A DNA stretch of 64,000 bases from Streptomyces sp. MUM 2J (lineage in GTDB: Bacteria > Actinomycetota > Actinomycetes > Streptomycetales > Streptomycetaceae): NCBI RefSeq assembly GCF_022414535.1, contig NZ_JADWYM010000023.1:1-64000 (forward strand), written 5' to 3'. The notes beneath the pieces are model-generated. The model was given only the letters and a program-made list of their open reading frames with translations. It made no database searches and had not been told where the DNA came from. The position numbers and the translations under genes were made by a program. Positions 15,631 through 24,261 of this stretch are shown piece by piece; the stretch's first letter is position 1; each line of letters opens with the position of its first letter.

Positions 15631-17871
15631 ATGGATCCCGTGCCCGCACTGCAAGAACCACTGCGACAACCGCTGAAGTCGGTGCTCGGCCCCGCCACCG
15701 CGAAGGTGATGGCCGAGCACCTCGGCCTGCACACCGTCGGTGATCTCCTCCATCACTATCCGCGCAGATACGAGGAGCGTGGGCAGCTCACCCACCTCGC
15801 CGACCTCCCCATGGACGAGCACGTCACGGTGGTCGCCCAGGTGGCCGACGCCCGCCTGCACACCTTCGCCTCCGCACGCGCCCCGCGCGGCAAGGGCCAG
15901 CGCCTGGAGGTGACGATCACCGACGGCAGCGGCCGGCTCCAGCTGGTCTTCTTCGGCAACGGCGTGCACAAGCCGCACAAGGAACTGCTGCCCGGCACGC
16001 GCGCGATGTTCGCCGGCAAGGTCTCCGTCTTCAACCGCCGCCTGCAACTCGCCCACCCCGCCTACGAACTGCTCCGCCGCGACGGCGAGGAGGGCGAGGA
16101 GGGCGAGGAGGCCGTCGAGGCCTGGGCCGGCGCCCTCATCCCCCTCTACCCCGCCACCGCCAAGCTGGAGTCCTGGAAGATCGCCAAGGCCGTCCAGACC
16201 GTCCTGCCCAGCGCCGGGGAGGCGGTCGACCCACTGCCCGGTTCCCTGCGCGAGGGCCGCGGCCTGGTCTCCCTCCCCGAGGCCCTGGTCAAGATCCACC
16301 GCCCGCACACCAAGGCCGACATCGCCGACGCCCGCGCCCGGCTGAAGTGGGACGAGGCCTTCGTTCTCCAGGTCGCCCTCGCCCGTCGCCGGCACGCCGA
16401 CGCCCAGCTCCCGGCCGTCCCGCGCACCCCCGGGCCCGACGGCATCCTCGCCGACTTCGACGGCCGGCTCCCCTTCACGCTCACCGACGGCCAGCAGAAG
16501 GTCTCCGCGGAGATCTTCGACGACCTGGCGCGCGAGCACCCGATGCACCGGCTGCTGCAGGGAGAGGTCGGATCCGGCAAGACCCTCGTCGCCCTGCGCG
16601 CCATGCTCGCCGTCGTCGACGCCGGCGGACAGGCCGCGATGCTCGCCCCCACCGAGGTCCTCGCCCAGCAGCACCACCGGTCGGTCACCGAGATGATGGG
16701 CGACCTCGCCGAGCAGGGCATGCTCGGCGGCGCCGACCACGGCACCAAGGTGGTCCTGCTCACCGGCTCGATGGGGGCCGCCGCCCGCCGCCGGGCCCTC
16801 CTCGACCTCGCCACCGGCGAGGCCGGCATCGTCATCGGCACGCACGCGCTGATCGAGGACAAGGTCCGCTTCCACGACCTCGGCCTGGTCGTCGTCGACG
16901 AACAGCACCGCTTCGGCGTCGAGCAGCGCGACGCCCTGCGCGGCAAGGGCAAGCAGCCCCCGCACCTGCTCGTCATGACCGCCACGCCCATTCCGCGCAC
17001 GGTCGCCATGACCGTCTTCGGCGACCTGGAGACCTCCGTCCTCGACCAGCTCCCGGCCGGCCGCTCGCCCATCGCCAGCCATGTCGTGCCCGCCGCCGAC
17101 AAGCCCCACTTCCTGGCCCGCGCCTGGGAGCGGGTGCGGGAGGAGGTCGCCAAGGGCCACCAGGCGTACGTCGTCTGCCCCCGCATCGGCGACGAGGAGG
17201 ACGGCCCCGCAAGGGCCGGGAAAGCGGGCGGATCGGCCGAGGACGAGGCCGAGAAGCGGCCCCCGCTCGCCGTCCTGGACGTTGCCGCGCAGCTGGCGCG
17301 CGGGCCGCTGAGCGGCCTGGGCGTCGAGGTGCTGCACGGCCGTATGCAGCCCGACGACAAGGACGCCGTCATGCGCCGCTTCGCCGCCGGCGAGACCGAC
17401 GTGCTGGTCGCCACGACCGTCATCGAGGTCGGCGTCAACGTCCCGAACGCCACCGTCGTGGTGATCATGGACGCCGACCGCTTCGGCGTTTCGCAGCTGC
17501 ACCAGCTGCGCGGTCGCGTCGGCCGGGGCTCCGCGCCCGGCCTGTGCCTGCTGGTCACCGAGATGCCCGAGGCCTCCGCCGCCCGGCAGCGCCTCGCCGC
17601 CGTCGCCTCCACCCTCGACGGCTTCGAACTGTCCCGCATCGACCTCGAACAGCGCCGCGAGGGTGACGTCCTCGGCCAGGCCCAGTCCGGTGCCCGCTCC
17701 AGCCTGCGCGTCCTCGCGGTCATCGAGGACGAGGAGATCATCGCCGAGGCCCGCCAGGAAGCCTCGGCCGTCGTGGCGTCCGACCCGGAACTGGCCGGTC
17801 TCCCGGGCCTGCGGACGGCGCTGGACGCCTTGGTGGACGAGGACAGGGAGCAGTACCTGGAAAAGGGATGA
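15631..17871 (+). CDS. recG: ATP-dependent DNA helicase RecG
   Basis: Branch-migrating helicase (746 aa) that processes stalled forks and Holliday junctions. N-terminal wedge/OB domain (LHHYPRRYEERGQL near residue 40, then VTVVAQVADARLHTFASAR). Helicase motif I GEVGSGKT at about 311, motif II DEQH at about 423 (DEQHRFGVEQ), motif III MTATPIPRT, motif V TTVIEVGVNVPNA and motif VI QLRGRVGRG. A Gly/Glu/Ala-rich insert of about 30 residues follows the ICPRIGDEE-like segment. The ATG at 15631 begins MDPVPALQEPL; a GTG four codons later is an alternative start. Confidence 0.96.
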   Translation: MDPVPALQEPLRQPLKSVLGPATAKVMAEHLGLHTVGDLLHHYPRRYEERGQLTHLADLPMDEHVTVVAQVADARLHTFASARAPRGKGQRLEVTITDGSGRLQLVFFGNGVHKPHKELLPGTRAMFAGKVSVFNRRLQLAHPAYELLRRDGEEGEEGEEAVEAWAGALIPLYPATAKLESWKIAKAVQTVLPSAGEAVDPLPGSLREGRGLVSLPEALVKIHRPHTKADIADARARLKWDEAFVLQVALARRRHADAQLPAVPRTPGPDGILADFDGRLPFTLTDGQQKVSAEIFDDLAREHPMHRLLQGEVGSGKTLVALRAMLAVVDAGGQAAMLAPTEVLAQQHHRSVTEMMGDLAEQGMLGGADHGTKVVLLTGSMGAAARRRALLDLATGEAGIVIGTHALIEDKVRFHDLGLVVVDEQHRFGVEQRDALRGKGKQPPHLLVMTATPIPRTVAMTVFGDLETSVLDQLPAGRSPIASHVVPAADKPHFLARAWERVREEVAKGHQAYVVCPRIGDEEDGPARAGKAGGSAEDEAEKRPPLAVLDVAAQLARGPLSGLGVEVLHGRMQPDDKDAVMRRFAAGETDVLVATTVIEVGVNVPNATVVVIMDADRFGVSQLHQLRGRVGRGSAPGLCLLVTEMPEASAARQRLAAVASTLDGFELSRIDLEQRREGDVLGQAQSGARSSLRVLAVIEDEEIIAEARQEASAVVASDPELAGLPGLRTALDALVDEDREQYLEKG

Positions 17872-17950
17872 GGCGGGACCGCCCGCTGACGCGGTGCGCC
17901 GTGCGACCCGCCACACTGAACTGGAAGCACCCCACTACCAAGGACCCGAG

Positions 17951-18538
17951 ATGACCCGCGTAATCGCCGGCGCAGCCGGCGGACGCCGCCTGGCCGTTCC
18001 GCCGGGCAGCGGCACCCGCCCCACCTCCGACCGCGCACGCGAGGGCCTCTTCTCCACCTGGCGGTCCCTCCTGGGCGGCCCCCTCGACGGTGAGCGCGTC
18101 CTCGACCTGTACGCCGGTTCCGGAGCCGTGGGCCTGGAGGCCCTGTCCCGCGGCGCGAGCCACACCCTGCTGGTCGAGGCGGACGCCCGTGCCGCCCGAA
18201 CCGTCCGGGAGAACGTGCGGAACCTGGGCCTTCCGGGCGCCGAGGTCAGGGCGGGCAAAGCGGAACAGGTCGTCCGCGGCGCAGCTCCCGCGGAGCCGTT
18301 CGACATCGTCTTCCTCGACCCGCCGTACGCCGTCCCGGACGACGATCTTCGGGAGATCCTGCTCACACTCCGCTCGGAGGGCTGGCTCGCGGACGCGGCC
18401 GTCGTCACCGTGGAGCGCAGCACCAGAGGCGGCGAATTCCGGTGGCCGGACGGCTTCGACGGCATTCGGGCCCGTCGCTACGGCGAGGGAACGTTTTGGT
18501 ACGGTCGCGCCGCCTCTACGTGCGAAGACGCACGATGA
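17951..18538 (+). CDS. rsmD: 16S rRNA (guanine966-N2)-methyltransferase RsmD
   Basis: SAM-dependent methyltransferase of 195 aa acting on G966 of 16S rRNA. It starts MTRVIAGAAGGRRLAVPPGS, the RsmD signature (IIxGxxxGrrL), then RPTSDRAREGLFSTW, the SAM-binding VLDLYAGSGAVGLEALSRGA and the catalytic DIVFLDPPYAVP (DPPY). The start ATG is 79 nt after recG. Pairing with coaD immediately downstream is common in bacteria. Confidence 0.95.
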   Translation: MTRVIAGAAGGRRLAVPPGSGTRPTSDRAREGLFSTWRSLLGGPLDGERVLDLYAGSGAVGLEALSRGASHTLLVEADARAARTVRENVRNLGLPGAEVRAGKAEQVVRGAAPAEPFDIVFLDPPYAVPDDDLREILLTLRSEGWLADAAVVTVERSTRGGEFRWPDGFDGIRARRYGEGTFWYGRAASTCEDAR

Positions 18539-18564
18539 CCGGATCGGAGAGCGAGGGAGCTCAA

Positions 18565-19044
18565 GTGCGCCGCGCCGTATGTCCCGGGTCGTTCGACCCG
18601 ATCACCAACGGACACCTCGACATCATTGCCCGGGCTTCCCGCCTCTACGACGAGGTGTACGTCGCGGTGATGATCAACAAGGCCAAGAAGGGCCTGTTCG
18701 AGATCGAGGAGCGGATCGAGCTGATCCGCCACGTCACCGCCGAATACGGAAACGTCCGCGTGGAGGCCTTCCACGGCCTGCTCGTCGACTTCTGCAAGCA
18801 GCGCGACATCCCGGCCATCGTGAAGGGCCTGCGCGCGGTCAGCGACTTCGACTACGAGCTGCAGATGGCCCAGATGAACAACGGCCTCTCCGGCGTCGAG
18901 ACCCTCTTCGTCCCGACCAACCCCACCTACAGCTTCCTGTCCTCCTCCCTCGTCAAGGAGGTGGCCCAGTGGGGCGGCGACGTCTCCCACCTGGTGCCGC
19001 CGGCCGTCCTGGAGGCCCTGGGCCGGCGTCTGCGCCAAGGCTGA
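18565..19044 (+). CDS. coaD: Phosphopantetheine adenylyltransferase
   Basis: Penultimate enzyme of coenzyme A synthesis; 159 aa from the GTG chosen, the usual CoaD length. The nucleotidyltransferase motif CPGSFDPITNGHLDIIARA starts at residue 5. KGLRAVSDFDYELQMAQMNN and the C-terminal YSFLSSSLVKEVA are diagnostic. An in-frame ATG at 18535 overlapping the rsmD stop would add 10 residues; the GTG was preferred because GAGGGAG sits just before it and the CoaD fold begins there. Confidence 0.95.
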   Translation: MRRAVCPGSFDPITNGHLDIIARASRLYDEVYVAVMINKAKKGLFEIEERIELIRHVTAEYGNVRVEAFHGLLVDFCKQRDIPAIVKGLRAVSDFDYELQMAQMNNGLSGVETLFVPTNPTYSFLSSSLVKEVAQWGGDVSHLVPPAVLEALGRRLRQG

Positions 19045-19117
19045 ACGGGCCACAGTCCAAAGGGCTACAGTCGTCCCGTCCGTCTCCAACACATCGGTAG
19101 AGAGTGGCGAGCACACG

Positions 19118-20197
19118 GTGGACGTGCAGAAGAAGCTCGACGAGATCGTGGCCACGGTCTCCAGTGCCCGGGCCATGCCCATGTCGGCGTCGTGCGTGGT
19201 CAACCGCGCCGAGCTGCTCGCGATGCTGGAAGAGGTCCGGCAGGCGCTGCCCGGCTCCCTCGCCCAGGCCCAGGAGCTCATCGGCGGCCGTGAGCAGATG
19301 GTCGAGGACGCCCGCCGCGAGGCCGAACGGATCATCGAGCAGGCGCACAGCGAGCGCGGTTCGCTGATCTCCGACACCGAGGTCGCCCGCCGCTCCCTGG
19401 CCGAGGCCGACCGCATCCTCTCCGACGCCCGCCAGGAGGCCGAGGAGGTCCGCGCGGAGGCCGACGACTACGTCGACTCCAAGCTCGCCAACTTCGAGGT
19501 CGTCCTGACCAAGACGCTCGGCTCGGTCGGCCGCGGTCGTGAGAAGCTGCTCGGCACCGGGCCCGGCCCGGGGGAGCAGGGCCACGTTGATCCGGAGGAG
19601 GACGACGCCCCCGAGCGCAGCCACGACCCCGAGACCCTGCGCCGCGACGCCGACGCCTATGTCGACACCAAACTCGGCGCGTTCGAGGCGGTCCTCGCCA
19701 AGACCCTGGAGGCGGTCGGCCGCGGCCGGCAGAAGCTGCACGGCCGGATCGCCACGGACGACCTCGGCGCCCTGGCCGACGACACCTCCACCGTCCAGCA
19801 CTCCAGCGACGCCGACTACCTCGCCGACCTCGCGGCCCTCGCCGAGCAGGACGCGGCGGCACAGGCGCAGCAGTCCCAGCAGTCGCCGTACGCCTACCAG
19901 CAGCAGCCGGACCCGTACGCCGGTTACCAGCAGCAGTACGGCCAGCAGGACGCCTACGGCTACCCGCAGGCGGACCCGTACGCCTCCGGCTACACCACGG
20001 CGGGCGCCGCCTCCTTCCAGGGCGGCTACGACGCCTCCCAGCAGACCGGCTACGACCCCCGGCAGGCCCACTCGTCCCACCAGCCCCAGCAGCAGGACCA
20101 GCAGGGCTACGCGCTCGACGAGACCAGCCTCTTCGACACCGGCATGATCAGCGCGGAGCAGCTGAGGGCCTACGAGCAGGGCCGCGGGCCGCAGTAG
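19118..20197 (+). CDS. DivIVA-like coiled-coil cell division protein (SepIVA-type)
   Basis: 359-aa protein with an N-terminal DivIVA/SepIVA-like region (VDVQKKLDEIVATVSSARAM, then LLAMLEEVRQALPGSLAQAQ) and a long coiled coil rich in ARREAERIIEQA and ARQEAEEVRAEADDYVDSK repeats. A near-duplicate segment (YVDTKLGAFEAVLAKTLEAV) follows after an acidic linker. The last 110 residues are a Gln/Tyr/Pro/Gly-rich low-complexity tail. The mycobacterial SepIVA gene (Rv2927c) occupies the same place before DUF177 and rnc, so a role in septation or polar growth is plausible. Function here is inferred from synteny and architecture. Confidence 0.8.
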   Translation: MDVQKKLDEIVATVSSARAMPMSASCVVNRAELLAMLEEVRQALPGSLAQAQELIGGREQMVEDARREAERIIEQAHSERGSLISDTEVARRSLAEADRILSDARQEAEEVRAEADDYVDSKLANFEVVLTKTLGSVGRGREKLLGTGPGPGEQGHVDPEEDDAPERSHDPETLRRDADAYVDTKLGAFEAVLAKTLEAVGRGRQKLHGRIATDDLGALADDTSTVQHSSDADYLADLAALAEQDAAAQAQQSQQSPYAYQQQPDPYAGYQQQYGQQDAYGYPQADPYASGYTTAGAASFQGGYDASQQTGYDPRQAHSSHQPQQQDQQGYALDETSLFDTGMISAEQLRAYEQGRGPQ

Positions 20198-20328
20198 GGC
20201 ACCGGATTGGGTCCTGGGCGAAAGGTCAAGTATCCTGGCCCTTCGGTCGCGTCTACGTCCGCGATCAGCGCTGCCCTGGAGCACCGAGGGGCGGTGTCTC
20301 CTCCAAGTTTGGAAGACCGAAAGCAGTA

Positions 20329-20985
20329 ATGGCTCAGAACGCCCGCCTCGACCACCGCAACCCTCTCGTGTTCGACACGCACGAGCTGGGCCGGCGGCCT
20401 GGTGCGCTGCAGCGCCTGACCCGCTCGGTCCCCGCTCCCCGGGACTTCGGTGTCCAGGGAGTGATCGGCGTGCCGGAAGGCACTCCGCTGGAGCTCGACC
20501 TCCGACTCGAGTCCGTCATGGAAGGGGTGCTCGTCACAGGCACCGCCCGTGCACAGGCCGAGGGGGAGTGCGTAAGGTGTCTGGAGCCGCTTCGCCTCGA
20601 CGTCGAAGCGGAATTCCAGGAGATGTTCTCGTACCCTGACGCCGACGACCGGGGCCGCGTCCAGCACGCGGAGCCCGGCGACGACGCCGAGGACGACGAG
20701 GACAGGCTCTTCCTCGAGGACGGACTCTTCGACCTCGAACCTCTGCTGCGGGACGCGGTGGTGCTCGCACTACCGATGCAGCCGGTGTGCCAGGAAGACT
20801 GCCCGGGTCTGTGCTCCCATTGTGGAGCGCGGCTCGCGGACGACCCGGACCACCACCACGACGCCGTCGACATCCGTTGGGCGGCATTGAAGGGACTCGC
20901 CGATTCACTCGAAGCCGGCGATAAGGACGAGATGAGCGGCGACGCGACTCGATCAGCGCGCGTCGACGAGAAGCAGGAGAAGTAG
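20329..20985 (+). CDS. DUF177 (YceD) family protein
   Basis: 218-aa protein of the family that almost always precedes rpmF and is linked to ribosome/23S rRNA accumulation. The N-terminal half has FDTHELGRRPGALQRL, and the core has LDLRLESVMEGVLVTGTARA and GECVRCLEPLRLDVEAEFQE. The C-terminus carries VCQEDCPGLCSHCGARL, with Cys positions shared by the family, and ends in a charged tail with no membrane segment. It is followed after 2 nt by rpmF, so the pair is translationally coupled. Confidence 0.92.
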   Translation: MAQNARLDHRNPLVFDTHELGRRPGALQRLTRSVPAPRDFGVQGVIGVPEGTPLELDLRLESVMEGVLVTGTARAQAEGECVRCLEPLRLDVEAEFQEMFSYPDADDRGRVQHAEPGDDAEDDEDRLFLEDGLFDLEPLLRDAVVLALPMQPVCQEDCPGLCSHCGARLADDPDHHHDAVDIRWAALKGLADSLEAGDKDEMSGDATRSARVDEKQEK

Positions 20986-20987
20986 CC

Positions 20988-21161
20988 GTGGCTGTTCCGA
21001 AGCGGAAGATGTCGCGCAGCAACACGCGCCACCGCCGGTCGCAGTGGAAGGCTGCGGTCCCCACCCTGGTCGCGTGCGAGCGCTGCCACGAGCCCAAGCA
21101 GCAGCACATCGCGTGCCCGTCGTGCGGCACCTACAACAAGCGCCAGGTCCTCGAGGTCTGA
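20988..21161 (+). CDS. rpmF: 50S ribosomal protein bL32
   Basis: Short 57-aa gene: VAVPKRKMSRSNTRHRRSQW at the N-terminus, then a zinc ribbon with CERC and CPSC pairs, ending NKRQVLEV. It uses a GTG start 2 nt after the DUF177 stop. The four cysteines make it the zinc-binding form. It lies in the usual DUF177-rpmF-rnc order. Confidence 0.97.
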   Translation: MAVPKRKMSRSNTRHRRSQWKAAVPTLVACERCHEPKQQHIACPSCGTYNKRQVLEV

Positions 21162-21180
21162 GCGGCTGGTGAGAGGCACT

Positions 21181-21972
21181 GTGTCCACGCCGAAGAAGAA
21201 CTCTGCGGACAACCAGGCCTCGTCCCACACGCTTCTGGAAGGGCGGCTCGGCTACAAGGTCGAGTCCGCCCTTCTGGTGCGTGCGCTGACCCACCGCTCG
21301 TACGCATACGAGAACGGCGGTCTGCCGACGAACGAGCGACTGGAGTTCCTCGGGGACTCCGTACTCGGCCTCGTCGTCACCGACACGCTGTACCGCACCC
21401 ACCCCGACCTGCCCGAGGGCCAGCTGGCCAAGCTGCGGGCCGCGGTGGTCAACTCGCGTGCGTTGGCGGGGGTCGGCCGTGGGCTCGACCTGGGCTCCTT
21501 CATCCGGCTCGGCCGGGGTGAAGAGGGCACGGGCGGCCGGGACAAGGCATCCATCCTCGCCGACACCCTGGAAGCGGTGATCGGCGCGGTCTACCTCGAC
21601 CAGGGCCTCGACGCGGCCTCCGAACTGGTGCACCGCCTGTTCGATCCCCTGATCGAGAAGTCCTCGAACCTGGGAGCCGGCCTGGACTGGAAGACATCCC
21701 TCCAGGAGCTCACCGCGACCGAGGGGCTCGGTGTCCCCGAGTACCTGGTCACGGAGACCGGACCCGACCACGAGAAGACCTTCACTGCTGCTGCCCGCGT
21801 CGGAGGCGTCTCGTACGGCACCGGCACCGGCCGCAGCAAGAAGGAGGCGGAGCAGCAGGCCGCGGAGTCCGCATGGCGGGCCATCCGGGCCGCGGCGGAC
21901 GAACGCGCCAAGGCAGCGGCCAAGGCGTCCGAGTCCACCGAGGGCGCCGATGAGGCGCCGGCCTCCGCCTGA
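21181..21972 (+). CDS. rnc: Ribonuclease III (AbsB homologue)
   Basis: Double-strand RNA endonuclease, 263 aa from the GTG with a GAGAGG Shine-Dalgarno (an in-frame GTG 12 nt earlier is possible). The catalytic signature NERLEFLGDSVLGLVVTD and the second metal-binding block DTLEAVIGAVYLD are intact. The C-terminal dsRNA-binding domain has DWKTSLQELTA, GTGRSKKEAEQQAAESAW and an Ala-rich tail. In S. coelicolor this gene is absB, and loss of it abolishes antibiotic production. Confidence 0.97.
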   Translation: MSTPKKNSADNQASSHTLLEGRLGYKVESALLVRALTHRSYAYENGGLPTNERLEFLGDSVLGLVVTDTLYRTHPDLPEGQLAKLRAAVVNSRALAGVGRGLDLGSFIRLGRGEEGTGGRDKASILADTLEAVIGAVYLDQGLDAASELVHRLFDPLIEKSSNLGAGLDWKTSLQELTATEGLGVPEYLVTETGPDHEKTFTAAARVGGVSYGTGTGRSKKEAEQQAAESAWRAIRAAADERAKAAAKASESTEGADEAPASA

Positions 21973-21995
21973 CCGGCACGAGCCAGCAGGGCGAC

Positions 21996-22037
21996 CGAGC
22001 GTCCGCCCCCCCGGCAGAGCCCCGGGGCGGGCGCTCG
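21996..22037 (+). terminator. Hairpin after rnc
   Basis: A 14-bp stem (CGAGCG-T-CCGCCCC with its complement, one G-U pair) and a 14-nt loop, 24 nt after the rnc stop. It is a plausible terminator of the DUF177-rpmF-rnc unit. The remaining 230 bases before mutM show no gene. Confidence 0.75.
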
Positions 22038-22270
22038 CCCGTACCGGAAGCCCGGGGCGCGGGCCCGACGGCCCGGGCCCCGGCGCCGGTCTCTGCCGCG
22101 GGGTGCCGGCCACGGACCGGGCCGTCGCCGCCCGGCCCGTGGACACCCGCGGCCGTACCCGCCCCCGGGCGTTCCGCCCGTCGGCCGCACGCGCGGGGCC
22201 GTCCGGGAGCGCCCGCCGCAGCCGCGTCGGGCTTCCCGGCAGCGCGTTCCGAGGAGCCCTGAGGAGATCC

Positions 22271-23131
22271 GTGCCCGAACTGCCCGAGGTCGAGGTCGTC
22301 CGGCGGGGTCTGGAACGGTGGGTCGCCCACCGGACCGTCGCCGACGTCGAGGTGCTGCACCCACGCGCGGTGCGCCGTCATGTCGCCGGTGCCGACGATT
22401 TCGCCCAGCGCCTCAAGGGACACCGCGTCGGCACGCCCCTACGTCGCGGCAAGTACCTGTGGCTGCCGTTGGAGGACACCGGCCAGGCGGTCCTGGCCCA
22501 CCTGGGCATGAGCGGCCAGTTGCTGGTGCAGCCGCACGAGGCGCCGCCGGAGAGACACCTGCGCGTCCGCGTCCGGTTCGCGGACGACCGGGGCACCGAA
22601 CTCCGCTTCGTCGACCAGCGCACCTTCGGCGGCCTGTCGCTGCACGACACCACCGCCGACGGGCTGCCCGACGTCATCGCGCACATCGCCCGCGACCCCC
22701 TCGACCCGCTCTTCGACGACGACGCCTTCCAGCGGGCCCTGCGCGGCAAGCGCACCACCGTCAAGCGGGCCCTGCTGGACCAGTCGCTGATCAGCGGGGT
22801 CGGCAACATCTACGCGGACGAGGCGCTGTGGCGTTCCCGCATCCACTACGACCGCCCGGCGGCGGGCCTCACGCGCCCACACACCCTGGAACTGCTCGGT
22901 CACGTCCGGGACGTGATGAACGCGGCGCTGTCCGTCGGTGGAACGAGCTTCGACAGCCTGTACGTCAACGTCAACGGGGAGTCCGGCTACTTCGACCGCT
23001 CGCTCGACGCCTACGGACGCGAGGGTCTGCCGTGCCGCCGGTGCGGCACGCCGATGCTCCGCAGGCCCTGGATGAACAGGTCCAGCTACTTCTGCCCGCG
23101 CTGTCAGCGACCGCCGCGCGTCATGTCGTAG
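22271..23131 (+). CDS. mutM: Formamidopyrimidine-DNA glycosylase
   Basis: Base-excision repair glycosylase/AP lyase removing 8-oxoguanine and Fapy; 286 aa. The processed N-terminus PELPEVEVVRRGLERW supplies the catalytic Pro2 and Glu3. RRGKYLWL carries the conserved lysine, ISGVGNIYADEALWRS is the helix-two-turn-helix, and the C-terminal zinc finger is CRRCG...CPRCQ. The GTG start follows GAGGAGATCC. Its last 28 nt overlap the 3' end of the convergent HxlR gene. Confidence 0.96.
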   Translation: MPELPEVEVVRRGLERWVAHRTVADVEVLHPRAVRRHVAGADDFAQRLKGHRVGTPLRRGKYLWLPLEDTGQAVLAHLGMSGQLLVQPHEAPPERHLRVRVRFADDRGTELRFVDQRTFGGLSLHDTTADGLPDVIAHIARDPLDPLFDDDAFQRALRGKRTTVKRALLDQSLISGVGNIYADEALWRSRIHYDRPAAGLTRPHTLELLGHVRDVMNAALSVGGTSFDSLYVNVNGESGYFDRSLDAYGREGLPCRRCGTPMLRRPWMNRSSYFCPRCQRPPRVMS

Positions 23132-23505
23132 CGTTCCCGGGCGGCGAGGACCTCGTCCATGCTGCCCTCGACGAAGTGGATGAGCGCGAGCAGACGCTCG
23201 GCGACCTGGCGGCCCAGCGGAGTGAGTTCGTAGTCCACGCGCGGCGGGTTGGTCGGCTGTGCCTCCCGGTGCACCAGACCGTCGCGCTCCAGGGCGTGCA
23301 GTGTCTGGGAGAGCATCTTCTCGCTCACGCCGTCGACGCGGCGGCGCAGCTCGTTGAAGCGCAGTGAGCCCTCGTGCAGCGCGCCGAGCGTGAGCGAACC
23401 CCACCGCCCGGTGACGTGTTCGAGCGTGCCGCGTGAGGGGCAGGCCTTGGCGAACACGTTGTACGGGAGGTCCTGCTCCGGCGTGCGCTCCTGCGTGGTG
23501 GTCAT
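23104..23505 (-). CDS. HxlR-family transcriptional regulator
   Basis: Winged-helix regulator of 133 aa. HxlR hallmarks: CPSRGTLEHVTGRWGSLTLG (Cys37-type N-terminal region), LRFNELRRRVDGVSEKMLSQ, then TLHALERDGLVHREAQPTNP and the beta-wing VDYELTPLGRQVAERL. The start at 23505 is preferred; a further in-frame ATG at 23541 would lie inside the operator-like repeats. The 3' end overlaps mutM on the opposite strand. The target is probably its own promoter plus an unlinked or lost gene, since the neighbour on the divergent side is degenerate. Confidence 0.9.
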   Translation of the reverse strand: MTTTQERTPEQDLPYNVFAKACPSRGTLEHVTGRWGSLTLGALHEGSLRFNELRRRVDGVSEKMLSQTLHALERDGLVHREAQPTNPPRVDYELTPLGRQVAERLLALIHFVEGSMDEVLAARERYDMTRGGR

Positions 23506-23527
23506 GGCGCCAGCGTACTGGACAGCA

Positions 23528-23553
23528 GCGCTTACCGACATATTGCGCTAACC
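23528..23553. promoter_or_regulatory. Candidate HxlR operator repeats
   Basis: Direct repeat GCGCTTACC (23528-23536) and GCGCTAACC (23545-23553), spaced 17 nt start to start, directly upstream of the HxlR start in an otherwise promoter-like AT-richer stretch (ACATATTGCG). Autoregulation is inferred from position. Confidence 0.5.
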
Positions 23554-23772
23554 GATGGATAGCGTATCCCCGGGTCGCCCGGATCCCGCCTTGATCCGGG
23601 TGCGCGACTCGACTTCGCAGGTGTGGACCTCGCCCCGCCGGAGCCATGCCGGGTGCGCTGCCCGCGCACCTGGAGACCGGGCATCCGTCGCCGTTCAGCC
23701 AGCGGGACGCCCCGCGCGACCGCCGGTACCGCCTCGGGCCCGTCCCGCCGGGGCGGACACTAGACTCCGCGC

Positions 23773-24249
23773 ATGGTTCACCCCAGCGTGGCGGCACTGA
23801 TGCGGATCCTCCCTCCCCCCGAGGCCGACTCCGAGGGCATGTATCGGGCCCAGGTACCGGCGCCGCTTGCCGACTCCGGAGGCGACCGCTTCGACTGGGA
23901 GGACCTTGCCGTACGAACCGGCTGGAACTATCCCTCCGACTACCGGTGCTTCCTGGAGACCTACGGCGCGGGAGGCGAGATATCCGGAACGATAGGCATC
24001 GAGTCACCCCCGCCCGCCGGAGTCGAATACCGCGTCGACCGCCGCGAGCTCTACGCATGGCCGCCCGGACGGGCCTTCCCTGCGCGCCTCGCCGCGGAGC
24101 AAGGGCGATCCGCACGAAGAGGACCTTGTGCGCTGCCTGAGTGCCGGTTCGGTGCTTGCCGCGAGCGGATCGGCCGTCCACGACGGGTGCGCCCTACCGG
24201 CGGCTGCTCCCATCTCGGTAGCCGGGAAGTGAAAGGCCGGGATCGCTGA
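23773..24249 (+). pseudogene. Degenerate SMI1/KNR4-family gene
   Basis: The first ~90 codons encode an SMI1/KNR4 (SUKH-like) N-terminus: VAALMRILPPPEADSEGMY, then FDWEDLAVRTGWNYPSDY and FLETYGAGGEISGTIGI. After about residue 92 the frame turns into Arg/Pro/Gly-rich sequence unlike the family (which normally continues to ~150-180 aa with a PWGWTDNADxLFW-type core). The C-terminal half therefore looks lost or frameshifted. SUKH proteins are often immunity proteins for contact-dependent toxins, but no toxin gene is adjacent. An intact short protein remains possible. Confidence 0.6.
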
Positions 24250-24261
24250 CCTGCGATTGTC

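Noticed and set aside
21973..22270. Possible gene between rnc and mutM
   Set aside because: Apart from the terminator-like hairpin the frames are low-complexity Arg/Pro/Gly sequence without a start signal.
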